64,000 bases of DNA from JAJPHF01 sp035293805 (GCA_035293805.1 DATGMD010000044.1:1-64000), one strand, 5' to 3'. Positions 47,783 to 56,295 are shown, numbered from the stretch's first letter. The notes: generated by a model not told the origin, from the letters alone. A program made the numbers and translations.

Positions 47783-49027
47783 GTGCTCGAGCGACTATTG
47801 ACTGCTGATCGAATGTCCCAGCGCCCAGCCGCCAACCGCGCCCACCCGAACGGCGCGCGCGATCTTGCGGCTGAGAGCGTCTCGCTTAGATCGACTCTGG
47901 ACCTGCTCGCGGACGGGGTCGCCGCCTTCGCCGCGGCGCCGGACCTACCGGCGCTGGGGCAGGCGATCGCGCGCCGGTTGGCGCGTGCCGCTGTGGCTGA
48001 ACAGGCTACCGTCTGGCTCGTTGATTCGGGAGATAACGCGCGCTTGACGCGCGCCGGGGCGTGGCCCGAAACTGCGGACGCGCCGCCGACCGAAAGGCTC
48101 GCCCTCACCGACGCCCCCTATGCTGCGGAGGCGTTCGCTCGCGGGGTGGCGCTCTTCACTTTCGCAAGGGCCGGGTCCGCCGCGGTGGGGCTGAGCAACG
48201 GGCACGACGTGCCGATATGGGTCGTGCCGCTGATCGCCGGCCCGCGTCGAGTGGGCCTGGCCTACCTCGTGGCCGTCCGGCCCGCCGCGGCGGACGTTCT
48301 CCTGAGCCGTGTGCTCGCCCTTCTCGGCGCCCAGGCGGCCCAGGCGGCGGTCGCCCTTGCGGCGCCGCTGGCGGCACGGCGCGAGGACGCCGAGTTCCTT
48401 GCCGTGGCTGCGCACGATCTCAAGAACATCGCCACATCTATCAAGGGGTACACGCAGCTCCTACGGCGACACTTGCCGGTTGATGTCGCGCCGCGGGCCG
48501 ACCGCTGGACGGGGATCGTGGAGGAGCAGGTCGGCACGCTGGTCGGAACGCTCACTGCCCTTGTGGACCTCGGCCGCCTGCACGGCGGCAGAGTGGCGCT
48601 CGAGCGAGAACAAGTAGACTTGCGCCAGATCGTCGAGGCCGTCGCCGCTGAGCTGCCGCGCACGGATGCACCGTCGCTCCACCTGCGCTTGCCGCCCTCG
48701 GCCGTGCCGGGGACCTGGGACGCCGGGCGCCTACGGCGTGCGCTCGCCGCAGCGCTCGATGGCCTGCGTTGCAGCGTGGCGCCCGAAGGCGGCAGCCTTC
48801 CGATTGAAGTCGTGGAAGCGGGCGACATCGCCCAGGTTTGGGTGGGCGCGCCGCCGGCGGATGAGTCCTGGCCGCGCGAGGGCGAGTGGGCCGCTGACGC
48901 CGATGCAACACTCTATCTGCTGCGCGGAGTAGTGGAGTGCCACGGTGGCACCGTAGGTTACCGGCGCACCCCCGACGGCGCCCCGCTACTGCGGGTCACC
49001 CTGCCGCTCCGTCCCGCCGCGTCCTGA
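47783..49027 (+). CDS. GAF-domain sensor kinase-like protein with degenerate ATPase domain, 414 aa
   Basis: A GAF-like sensory domain (about 25-190) is followed by a HisKA dimerisation helix with the phospho-acceptor motif EFLAVAAHDLKNIATSIKGYTQLLRR. The C-terminal part aligns with the HATPase fold (AALDGLRCSVAPEGGSLPIEV, YLLRGVVECHGGTV) but has no recognisable N box (NLLxNA) and no DxGxG loop. It may be a pseudo-kinase or bind another ligand. GTG 47783 is chosen for GAGGAGG 8 nt upstream; ATG 47813 is the alternative. No response regulator is adjacent. Confidence 0.8.
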   Translation: MLERLLTADRMSQRPAANRAHPNGARDLAAESVSLRSTLDLLADGVAAFAAAPDLPALGQAIARRLARAAVAEQATVWLVDSGDNARLTRAGAWPETADAPPTERLALTDAPYAAEAFARGVALFTFARAGSAAVGLSNGHDVPIWVVPLIAGPRRVGLAYLVAVRPAAADVLLSRVLALLGAQAAQAAVALAAPLAARREDAEFLAVAAHDLKNIATSIKGYTQLLRRHLPVDVAPRADRWTGIVEEQVGTLVGTLTALVDLGRLHGGRVALEREQVDLRQIVEAVAAELPRTDAPSLHLRLPPSAVPGTWDAGRLRRALAAALDGLRCSVAPEGGSLPIEVVEAGDIAQVWVGAPPADESWPREGEWAADADATLYLLRGVVECHGGTVGYRRTPDGAPLLRVTLPLRPAAS

Positions 49028-49074
49028 GGCCGGCCGAGGGTTCGCGGCAGCGCTGGGCAGCACGTAGAAAGGCG

Positions 49075-49111
49075 GGGCCAGGGCACGGAGGCAACGTGCG
49101 TGCCCCGGCCC
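49075..49111. terminator. Bidirectional terminator hairpin
   Basis: A 12-bp stem (49075-49086 with 49100-49111, one mismatch, 13-nt loop) lies exactly between the convergent ends of the sensor-kinase-like gene and the next gene. Confidence 0.65.
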
Positions 49112-49585
49112 TCAGCGCGCGTCCACGGTCGCGGCGCCCGGGCGCGCTAGCGTGGGGCCATCGCTGCCCAGCAATCGCGCAAACTCGGCCGGAACCAGCA
49201 TCTGCCCGTCGTCGGGTAAGAACACTCGGTCGTGCGTGGCACAGTAGTAGGCCGCGTGCCAGACGCCCCGGGCCTGTCGATAGCAGTGCAGCAGTTGGAG
49301 CTGGTCTCCACCCAGGACGACTTCAACCACGGTCCCAATACAGAGTGGCAGTGCCAAACACAGCAGGGTGAGGCCGCTGGCTAGCCAGAGCAGCACTCCG
49401 ACCAGTCCCGCCAGCGCGATATAGCGGCCGGGGATCTCACTTAGGTGGGGCGGAGCCAATTGATCCAAGAGGAATTGCGCCTGCGCCGTGTCGGTCGCCC
49501 ATCGCACATGCTGCGCGCGGTGAAGGCGGCTGATCTTGATTACGCTAAAGCTATCGCCGCACAAGGGGCAGCAGGGCCTGGCCAT
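49112..49585 (-). CDS. Hypothetical zinc-ribbon membrane protein, 157 aa
   Basis: The N-terminus starts MARPCCPLCGDSFSV, suggesting a partial zinc ribbon. Two hydrophobic segments lie at about 54-90 (YIALAGLVGVLLWLASG and LLCLALPLCIGTVV). The C-terminal region (HAAYYCATHDRVFLP) has Cys and His that could complete the metal site. GGAGG precedes ATG 49585. I cannot name a function. Confidence 0.65.
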   Translation of the reverse strand: MARPCCPLCGDSFSVIKISRLHRAQHVRWATDTAQAQFLLDQLAPPHLSEIPGRYIALAGLVGVLLWLASGLTLLCLALPLCIGTVVEVVLGGDQLQLLHCYRQARGVWHAAYYCATHDRVFLPDDGQMLVPAEFARLLGSDGPTLARPGAATVDAR

Positions 49586-49982
49586 TCCATCCTCCGATAG
49601 TCAACAAGCCACGTTGCCAGGGCAGCCGCGCAATACCAAGACCCCTTCTATTATGTTCTTCAGATTATGTCGATATGCTCTCCTTGAAACGCAGTTGGCA
49701 TCTCTGCTCGGCATAATAGATAACGATCCCCGAGTAAAAACGTTACAGCACCCGTCTGACCGCAGTAGACGGCGAATCCGTCCGGTCCTTGCTATGCCAT
49801 CTCCGGTTATGTTGATAGACGAATGAATCGACCTCACTGGAATCTGCTGGTGGCGCACTTCGAGAGGATTACCAACCTGCCGGCCCGGGATAATGTGTAC
49901 GCTCGGTTTCGCCGAGCGTACACATTATCCCGGGCCGTACTTGGCAGGAATGCTCGCCTGGCGCCGGAGGTTTGGGGTGTTC
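49586..49982. other. AT-richer noncoding gap
   Basis: About 400 bp with visibly lower GC than its surroundings. Short open frames in it have no ribosome sites and no recognisable products. It contains the 26-bp perfect hairpin at 49881-49937 listed separately. It may be the remains of acquired DNA next to the IS66-type element. Confidence 0.4.
49881..49937. repeat. 26-bp perfect palindromic hairpin
   Basis: Bases 49881-49906 pair perfectly with 49912-49937, loop TTTCG. The arms read CGGCCCGGGATAATGTGTAC inward. Outer CCTGCC/GGCAGG may extend the pairing. It is far longer than the terminators here, has no T tract and is AT-richer in the middle. It lies 45 bp past the end of the next minus-strand gene, so may terminate it. 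Confidence 0.8.
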
Positions 49983-50399
49983 CTAGGCCTCTTGTTGCTT
50001 GGCCGCGAAATAGGCGTCGGTCAGCAGGCCGCGCTCGTGTAGCGCAGCTAGCGTTTCGGGAAATACTAGCATTCCGTCTGCTGGCGAGCCTTCGGCGTTT
50101 ACGTGAGCACGATAGATCCGCTCACTGATCAGCATGCCGGCCTGCTGCATCTCCGCGGGACTCGCTCCAATGATATTGATGACCTGACCATGGCTGTCTT
50201 CGAGGCGCAATGTGGCGTAGCGAGGACCATCGCGCACTAGAATTCGTCGAATCGCCGGATACCGCATAAATTTGGCAATACGTTTCCGGAAGATCAGGCA
50301 GGTTCTGTACGTGATACTAGCTACATAGTCTTCGCAGATGCACAGTTCAGTCATGTTATCGGCAAGCCCGTGCAGCCGCAGTAGCGGCTCGTCGCGCAT
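49983..50399 (-). CDS. Hypothetical protein with PH-like and SHOCT-like parts, 138 aa
   Basis: I do not know the family. The middle (FMRYPAIRRILVRDG, LRLEDSHGQVINIIGASPAEMQQ) has the beta pattern of small PH-like domains. The last 25 residues (ETLAALHERGLLTDAYFAAKQQ) resemble the SHOCT short C-terminal domain (LxxLxxxGLLTDEEFxxKK). Base composition is lower in GC than its neighbours, suggesting transfer. ATG 50399 follows CTGGAGAC. Its upstream region is cut 69 bp away by the left end of the IS66-type element. Confidence 0.6.
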   Translation of the reverse strand: MRDEPLLRLHGLADNMTELCICEDYVASITYRTCLIFRKRIAKFMRYPAIRRILVRDGPRYATLRLEDSHGQVINIIGASPAEMQQAGMLISERIYRAHVNAEGSPADGMLVFPETLAALHERGLLTDAYFAAKQQEA

Positions 50400-50544
50400 G
50401 GTACGGGTGTCTCCAGGAGCTGACAAGCTGGTGGCCGGTCTCCAAGATGGGTTACAGCATAAATTGTCGTAAGCGTTCACCTCCCCCTTTAGGAGACGCC
50501 GCGGCGGGCTTGCTCCAGGAGGGGCAACGCGCTAGAACAGCGGC

Positions 50545-51993
50545 ATGATCGAGACGACGTTGCCGCTGGCGCCCAACCTGTGGGCGACGGGGCCGGCGCC
50601 CGACCTCTTGGAGAACGCTGCCCTGTGGGAACAGAATGCCGCCCTGCGTGTCGAGAATGCGGCCTTGCACGCGCGAGTCCAGGAGCTGGAAGCCCGGCTG
50701 GGCCAGAACTCAGCGAACTCCTCCCGGCCGCCTTCCTCGGATTCCCCGCAGGCCCCGGTGCGCCCGAAAGCGCCGCCCTCCGGCCGGAAGCGGGGCGGCC
50801 AACCGGGACATCGAGGGGCGTTCCGCGCGTTGCTGCCGATCGAACAGGTGGACAAGGTCGTGGTGGTCGTGCCGGAGCGGTGCCAGCATCGTCAGCAGCC
50901 GTTTCCTGAACCCGCCGGCCGCCCCCGTGGGCGGGTGTGGCGACATCAAGTAGTGGAACTGCTCCCACTGGCGGTGCGCGTGACTGAGTACCAGATGATG
51001 GTGCGGCGGTGTGCCCATTGTAGCCGCCGCACGCGCGACAGTCTGCCGGCGACCGTTCGGCGCACGGCTCACCGCGGTGGTGGCGTTGCTGAGTGGCCGG
51101 TATCGGTTGAGCCGCCGGGAAGTGTGGCAGCTACTGCAGGACCTGTGGAAGGGCCGGGTGACCCTCGGTGCGGTGGTGCGCCAAGAGCAGACGCAGAGTG
51201 CCGCCCTGGCGCCGGTAGTGGCGGAAGCCCAGGCCGTGGTACAAGAAGCGGCCGTGGTCAAGGTGGATCAGACCGGCTGGCGGGAAGCGCAGCAGCGGGC
51301 GTGGCGGTGGACGGCCGTGACCGCCACGCTGACGGTGTTGCGGATTGACCGCGCCCGCAGTGGGGCCGCAGTGGCGGCGCTGCTGGGGCCCGAATTCAGG
51401 GGCGTGGTCGGGTCGGATCGCTGATCGGCCTACAACCGGTTCCCCCCCGACCGCCGCGCCCATATGTTACGCGCCCCTCAAAGGCGACTCCCAGGCGCTG
51501 ATCGACCGCGGCGGAGCCGCGGCACCGGTTGGTCGCTGGGGCCTGGCGGAGATCGAGCGCCTTTTCGCGCTCTGCACCGCTTCCGAGCCGGCGAGTGCGA
51601 CCGAAAGGCGTTGCAGCGGCGATTGATCCCGCTCCAAGCGCGGCTGGGGCGGCTGCTGCGGCGTGGGCAGGAAAGCTCAGACGGCAAGGCCGGGGGTTGT
51701 GCCGGGAGGTGACGAAGTGGTGGGCGGCGCTGTGGACCGTTGCGCGGGTGGAAGGCGTCGAGCCGCCCAACAACGGGGCGGAGCGGGCCTTGCGGCCGGC
51801 GGTGCTGTGGCGCAAGGGCAGCGTCGGGGCGCACAGCGAGGCGGGGAGTCGGTTCGCCGCGCGGCTCCTGACGGGGGTAGGCTCCTGCCGTGAGCAAGGA
51901 CGGCACTTGGTAGACTTCCTGGTGGCGGCAGGCGAGGCAGCAGTCCAAGGCACCGCAGTCCCATCGCTCCTCCCTGCACCGCAGACGCAGTGA
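50545..51993 (+). pseudogene. IS66-family transposase, frameshifted
   Basis: The N-terminal coiled region and GQNSANSSRPPSSDSP plus RKRGGQPGHRG are typical of IS66 (TnpC). The frame then shifts near 51050 (continuing as FGARLTAVVALLSGRYRLS and WRWTAVTA), meets a TGA at 51422 where Trp is expected (SDR-W-SAY), shifts in a seven-C run at 51442-51448 (then CYAPLKGDSQALIDRGG), and shifts twice more before TKWWAALWTVARVEGVEPPNNGAERALR and the end at 51993. It cannot make a working transposase, so the element could move only with help. Confidence 0.9.
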
Positions 51994-52077
51994 ACACGTC
52001 CCACCAACCCTCAGGGCTGATGACCGACCTGGTCGCCTCTGGTTTCCCACGAACGACACGGGAAGGGGGCCAAACCG

Positions 52078-52641
52078 ATGGCCGATCTCGTCTACACCGC
52101 CAATATCTCCGTCGACGGCTACACGGAGGACCCTGACGGTCGGCTCGACTGGTCCGCACCGGATGAGGAGTTCTTTTCCTTCGTCACTGAGCTCGAGAGG
52201 CCTGCCGGGACGTACCTGTACGGACGCCGGATGTACGAGACCATGCTCTACTGGGAGCGCGCCGTCCCGGACGAAGGGTATGTCCGAGAATTCGCCGAGA
52301 TGTGGCGGGACGCGGACAAGGTGGTGTACTCACGCAGCCTCGAGTCGGTATCCAGTGCCCGGACGAGGCTCGAGCACGACTTCGACCCCGAGGCCGTGCG
52401 GCGCCTGAAGGCGGCTGCGGCTCGGCGCCTCACCATCGGCGGCGCGAATCTCGCTGGGCAGGCCCTCGCTGCCGGCCTCGTAGATGAACTCCGCCTGTTG
52501 ACATGGCCCGTCGTGCTTGGGGGCGGCAAGCCGTGCCTCCTCGAAGGCGTAAGCCTGTCCCTTCGTCTGGTGGAAACCCGGCGGTTCGCCAGCGGCGTCG
52601 TGTACCTCCGGTACCGACTGGACTCCGGCCTAAGGACCTAG
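52078..52641 (+). CDS. Dihydrofolate reductase-family protein (YyaP/RibD-C type), 187 aa
   Basis: The family shares the DHFR fold and includes RibD C-terminal-like reductases. DLVYTANISVDGYTEDPDGRLDW, TYLYGRRMYETMLYW, KVVYSRSLESV, LTIGGANLAGQALAAGLVDELRL and PVVLGGGKPCL are diagnostic. It is intact, while the neighbouring transposase is decayed, and it lies inside the inverted repeats of the IS66-type element, so it appears to be a passenger. ATG 52078 has GGAAGGGGGCC upstream. A role in antifolate tolerance is conceivable but unproved; the family usually reduces other substrates. Confidence 0.88.
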   Translation: MADLVYTANISVDGYTEDPDGRLDWSAPDEEFFSFVTELERPAGTYLYGRRMYETMLYWERAVPDEGYVREFAEMWRDADKVVYSRSLESVSSARTRLEHDFDPEAVRRLKAAAARRLTIGGANLAGQALAAGLVDELRLLTWPVVLGGGKPCLLEGVSLSLRLVETRRFASGVVYLRYRLDSGLRT

Positions 52642-52854
52642 TCGACCTCGGCCGGATGCATAGGCCTCGGTCCCGCGGCCTCAGTCGCTCAGGCCGCGTG
52701 AACGCTTACAAAGCGTCCAGGGGATGGCAGCGCAGGCGCCGCGCGGAACAGCTATGTCACGGAAAGCAGCAGACCCAAGTGAACAATGCGCGAGCCTGGC
52801 AGGGCCTCGCCCAGCCGATGAGAGGTCGATTAACTTCGCCTTTGGCGCCGCGGC

Positions 52855-53442
52855 TCACTCGGGCGCGCCCGCGAATCGTCGGCGCGCTTCGCGGTCGATG
52901 CAATAGCGGAGCACCACGCGGCCCAACAGGTCGCACTTGCCGTCGGCCGGGAACAGCAAGAAGTCGAAGTCCGAGCAGACGCGGCGCTGCATCGCACGCA
53001 GGGGGGTCGGCAAGCCGGACGCGGCGCCGGGCCGCAGGCGCAAACCAACAGCCTGCCGCGCGGGAAGCTGCGCCAGCGCGATCTCGCCAATCTGCTCCCA
53101 GGCTACGTTCACCGCCGGCCCGAGCGCACGCGTCAACCGCAGATGCTCCATACCCGGCGCGATGAGGCGCGCAGTGGCTAGAAGCCGCAGCGCGCCAATG
53201 ACCGCGGAGCCAAGGACCGCACAGACCGCGACCAGTACCACCACGCGGAGGACCGGAGACGCCGCGCTGGGCACGACTGCCGCCAGCACGAGCGCGATCC
53301 CCACCTGGCCGACGAGCACGACCCAGGCCACCCCCGTGGCCAGCCGTGGTACGCCCCGATAGCTTCTTAGCTCCGGATTCGTCGCGCCGTACGCGGTCCA
53401 GCAGTCGGGAAACGGGGGCGCCCCGGCTTCAGTCGTGGCCAT
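52855..53442 (-). CDS. Hypothetical membrane protein next to an ECF sigma factor, 195 aa
   Basis: Two hydrophobic segments (about 37-58 and 65-88) are followed by a cytoplasmic domain (EQIGEIALAQLPARQAVGLRLRPG) that may be PH-like. AGAGGAC precedes ATG 53442. It starts 39 bp after the sigma gene and probably shares its transcript, so it could be an unusual anti-sigma partner, though it has no zinc anti-sigma motif (HxxxCxxC). I cannot assign a family. Confidence 0.6.
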   Translation of the reverse strand: MATTEAGAPPFPDCWTAYGATNPELRSYRGVPRLATGVAWVVLVGQVGIALVLAAVVPSAASPVLRVVVLVAVCAVLGSAVIGALRLLATARLIAPGMEHLRLTRALGPAVNVAWEQIGEIALAQLPARQAVGLRLRPGAASGLPTPLRAMQRRVCSDFDFLLFPADGKCDLLGRVVLRYCIDREARRRFAGAPE

Positions 53443-53481
53443 GTAGTCCTCTGCGCCCGCGTGGAGCGCGCCCGCGCGTGC

Positions 53482-54018
53482 CTAACTGCTGAGGTAGTCG
53501 GCGAGCGCCTGGCGCAGCAGCACCCGCGCACGGTGCAGGCGGGACTTGAGCGCGGCCTCGCCGATGTCCAATGCCGCAGCCGCCTCGCGCGCTGAGAGAC
53601 ACTCGACGTCACGCAGGATTACCGCCGCGCGCAGATCCGGCGCCAGCTCTTGCAGCGCCCGCTCGAGCTGATCCCGCAGCTCGGCCGCCAACGCTGGGTC
53701 ACGAACGCGCGTCGCCCAATCGTCGAGCGGCTCACTCGTCTCGGTCAGTATATCCAGATACTCGTGCGGCGGCCGGGCGCGCACGCGGCGGAGGGCTGCG
53801 TTCACGGTGATGCGATACAGCCAGGTCGCCGGCTTGGCCTCGCCGCGGTAATCCCCCAGGTGGTGGTAGGCGCTCACGAAGGCTTCTTGCACCGCGTCTT
53901 CCGCGTCAGGGGGCGACGCCGTGATGCGCAGCGCGATGCTGTAGAGACGGTCCGCGTATTCCGCCACGACCTGCTCGAACTCGGTCCGATCGAGCGGCGG
54001 GTGCTCCGGTGTAGCCAT
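53482..54018 (-). CDS. ECF-type RNA polymerase sigma factor, 178 aa
   Basis: Region 2 shows ADRLYSIALRITASPPDAEDAVQEAFVSAYHHL and region 4 APDLRAAVILRDVECLSAREAAAALDIGEAALKSRLHRARVLLR, the full sigma-70 ECF layout without region 3. ATG 54018 follows GAGGGACACACG; the frame is open further up. It is followed by a membrane protein. Its regulon is unknown; I see no obvious -35 GGAAC-type site just upstream. Confidence 0.93.
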   Translation of the reverse strand: MATPEHPPLDRTEFEQVVAEYADRLYSIALRITASPPDAEDAVQEAFVSAYHHLGDYRGEAKPATWLYRITVNAALRRVRARPPHEYLDILTETSEPLDDWATRVRDPALAAELRDQLERALQELAPDLRAAVILRDVECLSAREAAAALDIGEAALKSRLHRARVLLRQALADYLSS

Positions 54019-54142
54019 CGTGTGTCCCTCGCGGTAGCGCGTTGCCCGTGACACCGCGGTACCGCTCTGGCAGGCCCCGTGCCAGCAGCCGTCCGGGCGG
54101 CGGGCCGCCTCGCGGCGCGCCACACGCCGCGTCCGGCCGCAC

Positions 54143-54436
54143 CTACCCGACCGGAATGATCTCCACCCGGTAATCCGTAACTTCCGCCTCCCAGCGCGCC
54201 CCCTCGATGTAAGCCAGAACCTTGGCCAGCATCTGCTCCGCATGCCGCCCGTCGTTGCTCACGCAACTAAAGCCCAACGTCGCCAGCTGCCGGTGATCCT
54301 GCGTGTCGACCTCAGCAGCTGCGACGTTGAACTGGTTGCGCACCCGCGCGAGTACCGACTTGACCACCTGGCGCTTGTCCTTCAGCGACTCGCTCGCTGG
54401 CAGACTGAGTACCACGTGCAGCACACCAACTATCAT
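54143..54436 (-). CDS. ylxP: DUF503 (YlxP-like) protein, 97 aa
   Basis: Recognised by MIVGVLHVVLSLPASESLKDKRQVVKSVLARVRNQFNVAAAEVD, then ATLGFSCVSND and the closing VTDYRVEIIPVG. The family is usually next to rbfA and infB in ribosome-assembly operons; here it is alone. GGGGAGAG precedes ATG 54436. A good promoter lies upstream. Confidence 0.9.
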   Translation of the reverse strand: MIVGVLHVVLSLPASESLKDKRQVVKSVLARVRNQFNVAAAEVDTQDHRQLATLGFSCVSNDGRHAEQMLAKVLAYIEGARWEAEVTDYRVEIIPVG

Positions 54437-54483
54437 CTCTCCCCGCGTACGGCCGCCTGCCGCGGCCCCGCGAGCCCACAAGG

Positions 54484-54512
54484 ATCATAGCACGGGGGTA
54501 GGGCCCTGTCTA
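54484..54512 (-). promoter_or_regulatory. ylxP promoter
   Basis: On the minus strand, TAGACA (54512-54507) and TATGAT (54489-54484) are spaced by 17 bp, about 48 bp before the start codon. Confidence 0.65.
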
Positions 54513-54792
54513 TTCGAGCCAGGCCCGCGAACGACGCCCATGTGGTTAGCGCCGACCTGCCGCGCCGTGCCGGTCGCCTTCCCGGCAGGCGCAATTGTGC
54601 GCCGTTCGTTACGTGCCGCGCTTGCCCTCGCGGCCGTGCGGCGATAACGTGCGGCAGTCGACCCGGCGCGGCAGCAGCCCCGTCGGCTGCTCGCACCGCC
54701 CCGCCTGGTATCATCTCGGTGGGCTTGGCCGGGTCCCGCGACGCGCGGCCCTATCCCGCCCTACAGTGACTACGCGCGATGAGGCAGAGCGG

Positions 54793-55557
54793 ATGTTTCC
54801 CGAGTACACGCTGCGCGAGCTGATGATCGTGGCCGCCGCCCGCGAGATCCACGACGGCGAGGTCGTCTTCACGGGCATGCGTTTGCCCCTGCTGGCTTTC
54901 TGCGTGGCCAAGAGCCTGCACGCGCCAGGCGCCATCGGCCTCTTCGAGGTCGGCATCGTGCGTGATACGCCGCCGCCCGAGCTGCTCTACACCATGTCCG
55001 ACCCGCCGAACAACCGCGACGCCGTCTGGTGTACCGGCATGCTCGACGTCATGGCGCTGCTCGCCCGCGGCTACGCCGACATGGCCTTCATCGGCGCCGC
55101 CGAGGTCGATCGCTACGGCAATGTGAACACCTCGTACATCGGCGATTGGCGCCACCCGCGCATCAAGCTGCCCGGCAGCGGCGGCGCGGCCGACCTCGCG
55201 TCCCTCGCGCGGCGCACGACGGTCATCGTCGATCACGACCGCCGTCGTCTGCCCGCCCGCGTCGAATACATTACGTCGCCGGGCTACGGCGACGGCCCGG
55301 GCTGGCGCGAGCGCGTGGGGCTGCCGCGCGGCGGGCCGGCGGCTATCGTCACCAGCATGGGCGTCCTCGGCTTCGATCCGGCGACCCGGGAGGCCGTCCT
55401 GCGCTCCCACCATCCAGGGACAACCGTCGCGGAGGTGCAGGCCAACACCGGGTGGGACCTGCGCGCGGTCCCGGACCTGGCCGAGACGCCGCCGCCCACC
55501 GCCGACGAGCTAGCCGTCATCCGGGCCTACGATCCTGAGGGCCACTGGCGGACTTAA
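54793..55557 (+). CDS. CoA-transferase subunit beta (GctB/IpdB-like), 254 aa
   Basis: The subunit carries the catalytic Glu that forms a CoA thioester; here it is probably the Glu in IGLFEVGIVRDTPPP. Further marks are VFTGMRLPLLAFCVAK, GMLDVMALLARGYADMAFIGAAEVDRYGNVNTSYIG and TVIVDHDRRRLPARVEYITSPG. It resembles the beta subunits of glutaconate CoA-transferase and steroid-ring-opening IpdAB. The alpha subunit is not next to it, so the partner must lie elsewhere. ATG 54793 has GAGG 9 nt upstream; GTG 54766 is possible. Confidence 0.87.
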   Translation: MFPEYTLRELMIVAAAREIHDGEVVFTGMRLPLLAFCVAKSLHAPGAIGLFEVGIVRDTPPPELLYTMSDPPNNRDAVWCTGMLDVMALLARGYADMAFIGAAEVDRYGNVNTSYIGDWRHPRIKLPGSGGAADLASLARRTTVIVDHDRRRLPARVEYITSPGYGDGPGWRERVGLPRGGPAAIVTSMGVLGFDPATREAVLRSHHPGTTVAEVQANTGWDLRAVPDLAETPPPTADELAVIRAYDPEGHWRT

Positions 55558-56096
55558 CCACCCTCCTTCGTCCCTACCTGCGCTAGTACCACGTCCACCG
55601 CCTCGCGCAGTGTCGCCACCCGCGCGTCGGCGGTGGCGCAGGCGCTGTACGCGCGCTCCAGCAGCACGGTGTAGCACCCGGCCGCGCGCCCGGCCTCGAT
55701 GTCGCGCCAGCGATCGCCGATCACGAAGGAGTCGACCAGGCTCACGTCCCAGCGCGCCGCGGCATCGTGCAGCATTCCTGGCAGCGGCTTGCGGCAGGCG
55801 CAGCCGTCCGCATCATCGTGCGGGCAGACGTACACGTCGTCCACGGGCACCGCCGCCCGCAGCGCGTCGTGCATGGCGGCGATCACCTCGCGCGCGATCG
55901 TCCCACGTGCCACCTCCGGCTGGTTGGTGAACACCACGCACACGAGCCCGGCCGCGCGGAGCCGCGCCACCTGCGCCGCGGCCTCCGGCAGCACGCGAAA
56001 CTCGGCCAGCGTCGTCACCGCGTACGCCGCCCCGTCGCGGACGTGTGTCTCGACCAGCACGCCATCGCGATCCAGAAATGCGGCCCGCCTCGCCAT
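55554..56096 (-). CDS. HAD-IIIA phosphatase (GmhB-like), 180 aa
   Basis: The first motif is FLDRDGVLVE (Asp9, Asp11), followed by VVFTNQPEVARGTI and SFVIGDRWRDIEAGRAAGC. A zinc site of the GmhB type is present (CPHDDADGCACRKPLPGM). GmhB acts on heptose bisphosphate, histidinol phosphatases share the fold, and no heptose pathway genes are near, so the substrate is open. It overlaps the convergent CoA-transferase by 4 nt. Confidence 0.87.
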   Translation of the reverse strand: MARRAAFLDRDGVLVETHVRDGAAYAVTTLAEFRVLPEAAAQVARLRAAGLVCVVFTNQPEVARGTIAREVIAAMHDALRAAVPVDDVYVCPHDDADGCACRKPLPGMLHDAAARWDVSLVDSFVIGDRWRDIEAGRAAGCYTVLLERAYSACATADARVATLREAVDVVLAQVGTKEGG

Positions 56097-56208
56097 CGCC
56101 CACCCCCGCGCCCTGTGCCATGGGGCCACCGCGACTCTACCACCCCGCGCCGCGCGCCCACCATCGCGGCGCGCCGGCCGGCCCAATTCGATGCACCGAC
56201 GCCGTTCC

Positions 56209-56237
56209 TTGACGCCCGCTGCGGGGCGTGGGATAAC
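56209..56237 (+). promoter_or_regulatory. Promoter of the DppC-like permease
   Basis: TTGACG (56209-56214) and GATAAC (56232-56237) are spaced by 17 bp, 58 bp before the start codon. Confidence 0.55.
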
Positions 56238-56295
56238 AGGAGCATCGTGGACGGCCGCGGCTTCGAGCGGCCAGGTCGCTGGAGGGTGCAGACCA

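Larger units (their letters stand above)
50469..52709 (+). mobile_element. IS66-type insertion element with passenger gene, 2241 bp
   Basis: The ends are a 12-bp perfect inverted repeat, GTAAGCGTTCAC (50469-50480) and its complement (52698-52709), starting GTAA as in IS66. The flanking octamers AAATTGTC and AAAGCGTC match at 6 of 8 positions, consistent with a drifted 8-bp target duplication. Inside are a decayed IS66 transposase and an intact dihydrofolate-reductase-family gene. TnpA/TnpB-type helper genes are not visible. Confidence 0.75.

Noticed and set aside
49601..49858. An 85-codon minus frame in the low-GC gap
   Set aside because: No ribosome site, no recognisable sequence, and an overlapping frame on the other strand of similar length.
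51011..51993. Separate short genes in the IS66 region
   Set aside because: Each frame carries a consecutive piece of one IS66 transposase, so they are fragments of a single broken gene.
52078..52641. A trimethoprim-resistance dfr gene
   Set aside because: The product fits the wider YyaP/RibD-C family, not the drug-resistant Dfr types; resistance cannot be claimed.
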